Shown here in pieces: positions 60,448 through 64,000 of a DNA stretch of 64,000 bases. The notes below the pieces were generated by a model. It searched no databases, was not told the origin of the DNA, and saw nothing but the letters and a program-made list of their open reading frames with translations. Both the position numbers and the translations under genes were made by a program. The stretch lies in the NCBI GenBank assembly GCA_964420325.1, contig CAYQSU010000001.1, forward strand, positions 1-64,000. Reading direction: 5' to 3'. Every line of letters starts with the position of its first letter. The stretch's first letter is position 1. Source of the DNA: CAYQSU01 sp964420325. Its GTDB lineage: Bacteria > Pseudomonadota > Alphaproteobacteria > Rhodospirillales > Defluviicoccaceae.

Positions 60448-62685
60448 TCAGTCCGCCGCCGGCCCGCCGGCGGCGCGAGGCTGTCGCTCCCGTCGCTGCT
60501 CCTCCATGCGGACTCTTGCCGGCGGTGCCGATCCGTCCTTATCGACGCCGAAGTAGATCGTATGATGCGGGAACGGGATCTCGATGCCGAGCTCGTCGAA
60601 GCGCTTCTTCATGCGGCGATTGAACTCCCGGCCTACCATCCACTGCTTGATCGGCCGCGTCTTGATCCGAGCCCGGATGATCACCGCCGAGTCCGCAAAC
60701 CGGTCGACGCCGAGCACTTCGAGCGGCTCGAGGATGAACGCGCCGTACTCGGGGTCCGCGCGCATCTCCTCGAGGATGGCCCTGATCACCTCGGAAACGT
60801 GGTCGGTGTTCTCGCGGTAGGCGACGCCGATGTCCATGGTGTAGTACGAGAACTCCTTGGTCAGGTTGGAGACGGTGCCGACCGAGCTGAAAGGAATGGT
60901 GTGCACGGTGCCGGAGAGATCGCGTAGCCTCAACGAGCGGATCGACATCGCCTCGACCAGCCCGCCGATGCCTGCGACGTTGACGACATCGCCGACCGAG
61001 ATCGCGTCCTCGACCAGGATGAAGACGCCGGTGATGATGTCCTGCACCAGTCTCTGGGCGCCGAAGCCGATGGCGAGTCCGACGACGCCAGCACCGGCGA
61101 TCAAGGGTGCGATGTCGATGCCGAGCTCGGAGAGCGTGATCAGCACCACCATCAGCCCGAGAAAGCCGAGGAGCGCCTTGCGCATGAGCGGCAGGAGCGT
61201 TCGCGCCCGGGCGCTGCGCTCGACGGGCCGCCCCCAGGCGTCGGTCTCCGCCAAATAGCGCCCGATCCAGAGATTGACCGCCTCCCAGACCAGCGTTGCG
61301 GCGCCGACAACGATCGCCATCGTCAGCGCGACTCCGAGCAAGCGCTGGCCGAGCGGGCTCTCGATCCAGGCGAGCGTGTCGATCCCCCACGCGCGGAGGA
61401 CGGCCAGGGCGACGACGATCCAGAGAAGTCCGCGCGCCACCGCGGAGAGGGCCGCCAGGTAGCGGTTGGCCCGCTCCCTGAGCCCGGGGTGGCGGCGCTC
61501 TCGCTCGTCGTCGATCGCGAAGACCCGTGCGAGCAGGCGCGACGCGGCGCTCTTGACGGCGATCGCTACGCCAACGATGACGACCGATGCGATCGTCCCG
61601 CGGACCATGAAGGCGAAGCCGCCTTCGATGCCGGTCAGCGATACCGCGTAGGCTGCGATCAGGTAGGCGATGGCCACTAGGTGCCAGACGCCCGCGATCG
61701 CCCGCAAGACCGGGTAGCCTCCCGGCCGCTCCGCCGTCCGGCCGCGACGCGCCAGCCACTGGGACACCGTCAACTTGTTCTGCAGGATCACGACGATCAG
61801 CAGGACGAGAATGACAAGCCCGAGAGCATCGCGGAGAAGCTCGGCGGCCCCGAACGGCAGCCCGAGCAGGACCGCGGCCTCGATGACGAAGTAGCCGAAG
61901 ACGGCGACGGCGACGAAGCGCCGCACCCAGACGGTGAGGTAGTTGGCGGTCTCGTCCGCGACCGGAACGAGGCGCATCGCAGGCACGTCGGGCGCGAACA
62001 GCGTTCGCGCGACGACCATCACGGCGCGCGCGAGAACGTAGGCATTGACGAAATTAAGCGCAACGGCGCGAACTCCCTCCGCCGGCTGAATGGCGAGAGC
62101 GGTGAGGTAGCCGGCGACCGCGAAAGCGATCAGCGGAACCAGGTCAAGCCCGGCATGGAGGAGGATGCGCGAGGTCCTGACGGCGATCGGCCCGCGCGAG
62201 GCGTGCTCAAGCCGGCCGCGGGTGCGCCGCAGGAGCCTGGATGTGGCCAGCTCCAAGATCCCGCCGACGGCGAAGATGAGCACGATGGCCCCGACCTCGC
62301 GGAGCGCCTTGGCGCGCAGCCCGGGGTCGGAAACGGCGCGGACGGCCCAATCGACGAGGGTCGGCCAGTCCTTGCTCCATGCGGCGACGGCGGCAACGGC
62401 ATCGTTGAGATCGTCGGTGGCGGTGCCGACCGCCTGGATCAGCCGGGAGCTGAAGGTCTTGGGCGGTGCGGCGTCCTCCGCGTGCCGTTTCACCGCGATC
62501 AGCGCGCGGATGGCGGCCAAAAGCTCGGCGCGCTTGGCGTCGTCTTCGAGGGTGGTCGCGAGTGCCTCGAGGTCCTCGACCGATGGACCGGCGGGCTCGC
62601 TCGCCGACCAGGCAGGATGAGCAAAGGAAAACGCGATCAGCGCCGCGATCAGCGCCGCGCGGAGGCACCAGGCCATGATCTCCAA
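60448..62685 (-). CDS. Mechanosensitive channel of the MscS family (large, YbiO/MscM-like)
   Basis: The 745-residue product has a signal peptide (about 1-28), a periplasmic helical segment and about ten membrane helices. The C-terminal MscS core has GAGVVGLAIGFGAQRLVQDI and EDAISVGDVVNVAGIGGLVE. The C-terminus shows the MscS beta domain (TVHTIPFSSVGTVSNLTKE) and a cytoplasmic alpha/beta domain. It releases solutes under osmotic downshock. ATG 62676 is an alternative start. Confidence 0.93.
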   Translation of the reverse strand: MEIMAWCLRAALIAALIAFSFAHPAWSASEPAGPSVEDLEALATTLEDDAKRAELLAAIRALIAVKRHAEDAAPPKTFSSRLIQAVGTATDDLNDAVAAVAAWSKDWPTLVDWAVRAVSDPGLRAKALREVGAIVLIFAVGGILELATSRLLRRTRGRLEHASRGPIAVRTSRILLHAGLDLVPLIAFAVAGYLTALAIQPAEGVRAVALNFVNAYVLARAVMVVARTLFAPDVPAMRLVPVADETANYLTVWVRRFVAVAVFGYFVIEAAVLLGLPFGAAELLRDALGLVILVLLIVVILQNKLTVSQWLARRGRTAERPGGYPVLRAIAGVWHLVAIAYLIAAYAVSLTGIEGGFAFMVRGTIASVVIVGVAIAVKSAASRLLARVFAIDDERERRHPGLRERANRYLAALSAVARGLLWIVVALAVLRAWGIDTLAWIESPLGQRLLGVALTMAIVVGAATLVWEAVNLWIGRYLAETDAWGRPVERSARARTLLPLMRKALLGFLGLMVVLITLSELGIDIAPLIAGAGVVGLAIGFGAQRLVQDIITGVFILVEDAISVGDVVNVAGIGGLVEAMSIRSLRLRDLSGTVHTIPFSSVGTVSNLTKEFSYYTMDIGVAYRENTDHVSEVIRAILEEMRADPEYGAFILEPLEVLGVDRFADSAVIIRARIKTRPIKQWMVGREFNRRMKKRFDELGIEIPFPHHTIYFGVDKDGSAPPARVRMEEQRRERQPRAAGGPAAD
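60454..60475. terminator. Hairpin between convergent polA and MscS genes
   Basis: Stem CGCCGCCGG / CCGGCGGCG with the 4-base loop CCCG, within the last codons of the MscS gene and 25 bases after polA stops. No T tract follows on either side. It may serve as a shared terminator, but in such GC-rich DNA chance is possible. Confidence 0.3.
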
Positions 62686-62799
62686 TCCCTAACCTCTGCG
62701 CCTACCTACGCAGATCGGGACAGGCCTCGCAACAGCCGATTGGCAGAAGGACCTCCGCCCCGGGAGCATCGTGCCCTCGGCGATTGGTCGATGCGGCGC

Positions 62800-64000
62800 C
62801 TATCTCGCCGGTGCGTGCTCGGACGGCGACGCCGCCTCACCGGCGGGTCGCCCGCCCTTGAGGCGCTCGCGCAGCTGCTGGAAGACGACGTAGAGAACGG
62901 GAATGAGGAAGATCCCGACCGCTGCGCTGGCGATCATCCCGCCGAACACGGCGGTGCCGACGCCGCGCCGGCTGAGCGCGCTGGCGCCCGTGGCGATGAC
63001 CAGCGGGATGAGGCCGGCGATGAACGCGAAGCTCGTCATCATCACCGCCCGGAACCGCAGGCGCGCGCCCATTTCCGCCGCTTCAAGGATCGGCATGCCC
63101 TTCTCCCGCTGATCCTTGGCGAACTCGACGATGAGGATGCCGTTCTTGGCGGCCAGAGCGATGAGGATGACGAGGCCGATCTGCGCATAAAGATTGTTGT
63201 CAAGTCCCGACAGCCAGAGGGCGATCATCGAGCCGAGGACGCCGACCGACACGGACAGCAGCACCGGGATGGGGATCGTCCAGCTCTCGTACAGCCCGAC
63301 CAGGAACAGGTAAGCGAACAGCACGGCGAGGCCGAGAATGGCAGTGGTCTGGCCCGCCGCCTTCTTCTCCTGCAGGGCGGTCGATGTCCATTCGAAGGCG
63401 TAGCCCGCGGGCAGCGTCGTCGCCGAGACCTCCTCCAAGGCAACCAGCGCCTGGCCGGAGCTGAATCCCGGCGCCGGGCCGCCGTTGACCGTGACGCTCC
63501 GGTAGTTGTTGTAGCGGATCAGCGTCTGCGGCCCGAGGAACAGTCGCGGCTCCGCGAAGGAGCGGACCGGCACCATCTCGCCCTGATCGTTGCGGACGTG
63601 GATGCGGTAGATGTCGTCGACGCGCTTGCGGTCGTCCGCCTCGCCCTGGATGTTGACCTGCCACACCCGGCCGAACAGGTTGAAATCGTTGACGTAAAAG
63701 CCGCCGAGCGTGGTCTGGAGGGCCCGGAACGCGTCGCCGATCTGGATCCCCAGCGTCTGTACCTTGTCGCGGTCGATGTCGAGAAACACCTGCGGCGTGT
63801 CGGCGGCGAAGGTGCTGAACACGCCCTGCAGCTCCGGCCTCTGGTTGGCCTCGACCACGAGGCCGCGCATCACCGCCGCCATGTCCTCGGGCGGCGCCCC
63901 CGTCAGGTTTTCGAGCTGATACTCGAAGCCGCCGGTCGTGCCGAGACCGACGATCGGCGGCAGGTTGAAAGCGACGACGGCCGCCTCCGGGATTGTCCGG
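62800..64000 (-). CDS. RND efflux pump inner-membrane subunit, partial (C-terminal part)
   Basis: 399 residues are visible and the reading frame continues beyond the right edge. Motifs are those of AcrB/MexB-type HAE1 pumps: TGGFEYQLENL, DIDRDKVQTLGIQIGD and a membrane half with VSVSVGVLGSMIALWLSGL and AKNGILIVEFAKD. It is the proton-driven subunit of a tripartite drug or solute exporter. The first half lies outside the window. Confidence 0.95.
   Translation of the reverse strand, partial: RTIPEAAVVAFNLPPIVGLGTTGGFEYQLENLTGAPPEDMAAVMRGLVVEANQRPELQGVFSTFAADTPQVFLDIDRDKVQTLGIQIGDAFRALQTTLGGFYVNDFNLFGRVWQVNIQGEADDRKRVDDIYRIHVRNDQGEMVPVRSFAEPRLFLGPQTLIRYNNYRSVTVNGGPAPGFSSGQALVALEEVSATTLPAGYAFEWTSTALQEKKAAGQTTAILGLAVLFAYLFLVGLYESWTIPIPVLLSVSVGVLGSMIALWLSGLDNNLYAQIGLVILIALAAKNGILIVEFAKDQREKGMPILEAAEMGARLRFRAVMMTSFAFIAGLIPLVIATGASALSRRGVGTAVFGGMIASAAVGIFLIPVLYVVFQQLRERLKGGRPAGEAASPSEHAPAR

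Noticed and set aside
1..64000. CRISPR arrays, rRNA operons, prophage or integrase genes, or a reverse transcriptase
   Set aside because: No regular repeat-spacer pattern, rRNA sequence, phage structural gene, intact integrase or YxDD-type polymerase was seen on either strand.

Overview
This 64 kb window is GC-rich chromosomal DNA, about 70 percent by eye and densely coded on both strands. It most resembles an alphaproteobacterium of the Rhodospirillales type (inference). The evidence is the polyhydroxyalkanoate regulator PhaR, an isc operon whose HscB carries an N-terminal four-cysteine module, an IscR with widely spaced cysteines, a CysNC fusion, an MnmA with an alphaproteobacterial N-terminus, and CCA-encoded tRNAs. 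Most of the window is housekeeping.

Layout: 0-8.5 kb holds small proteins (Sel1-like, DUF2141, PilZ, MOSC), a phytase-like esterase, an Atm1-type ABC exporter, a trypsin-like protease, a SelW-like protein, mnmA and an outer-membrane barrel. 8.6-17.2 kb (minus strand) is a long sulfur and iron-sulfur cluster: cysE, iscR, two cysteine desulfurases in tandem, iscU, iscA, hscB, hscA, fdx, iscX and a coupled tenA. 17.4-25.5 kb holds a hydrolase, anmK, tyrS, small regulators, ggt, queG and a secreted formylglycine-generating-enzyme (FGE)-like protein. 25.5-28.1 kb holds an XRE regulator and the divergent pair phaR / hydroxyacyl-CoA dehydrogenase. 28.4-35.5 kb is a sulfate-activation run (cysD, cysNC) followed by manC, a radical SAM protein and a sulfotransferase, which could together make a sulfated surface molecule. 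35.7-38.5 kb is one large gene, TIR-nSTAND-FGE (below). 38.7-43.2 kb holds a P-type ATPase and a Kef-like antiporter, then a tRNA-Arg. 43.4-54.6 kb holds hypothetical genes, a ferritin-like protein, a toxin-antitoxin remnant, DUF547, LemA plus two TPM-domain proteins, ChaC, a HbpS/GlcG-like protein, a cation diffusion facilitator, a second sulfotransferase, a peroxiredoxin, YceI and cytochrome b561. 54.8-55.3 kb holds two fragments of IS3-type transposase genes and a second tRNA-Arg. 55.3-64 kb holds a lipoprotein hydrolase, an ABC ATPase, a zinc-finger protein, polA with an apparent CTG start, an MscS channel and the end of an RND pump gene that runs off the window.

The most unusual item is the 917-residue protein at 35720-38473. 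It joins a TIR domain that keeps the candidate catalytic glutamate, a STAND-type NTPase and a C-terminal FGE/C-type-lectin-like domain. The last 35 residues or so look like the variable region of a diversity-generating retroelement (DGR): an invariant scaffold with interspersed positions encoded almost only by NNC codons, as expected from AAC template codons. A perfect 9-bp hairpin with a 4-nt loop lies just downstream, like the hairpins next to known DGR variable regions. No reverse transcriptase or template repeat is visible in the window, so diversification would have to act from elsewhere. The proposal is an NLR-like defence or conflict receptor with a hypermutable sensor.
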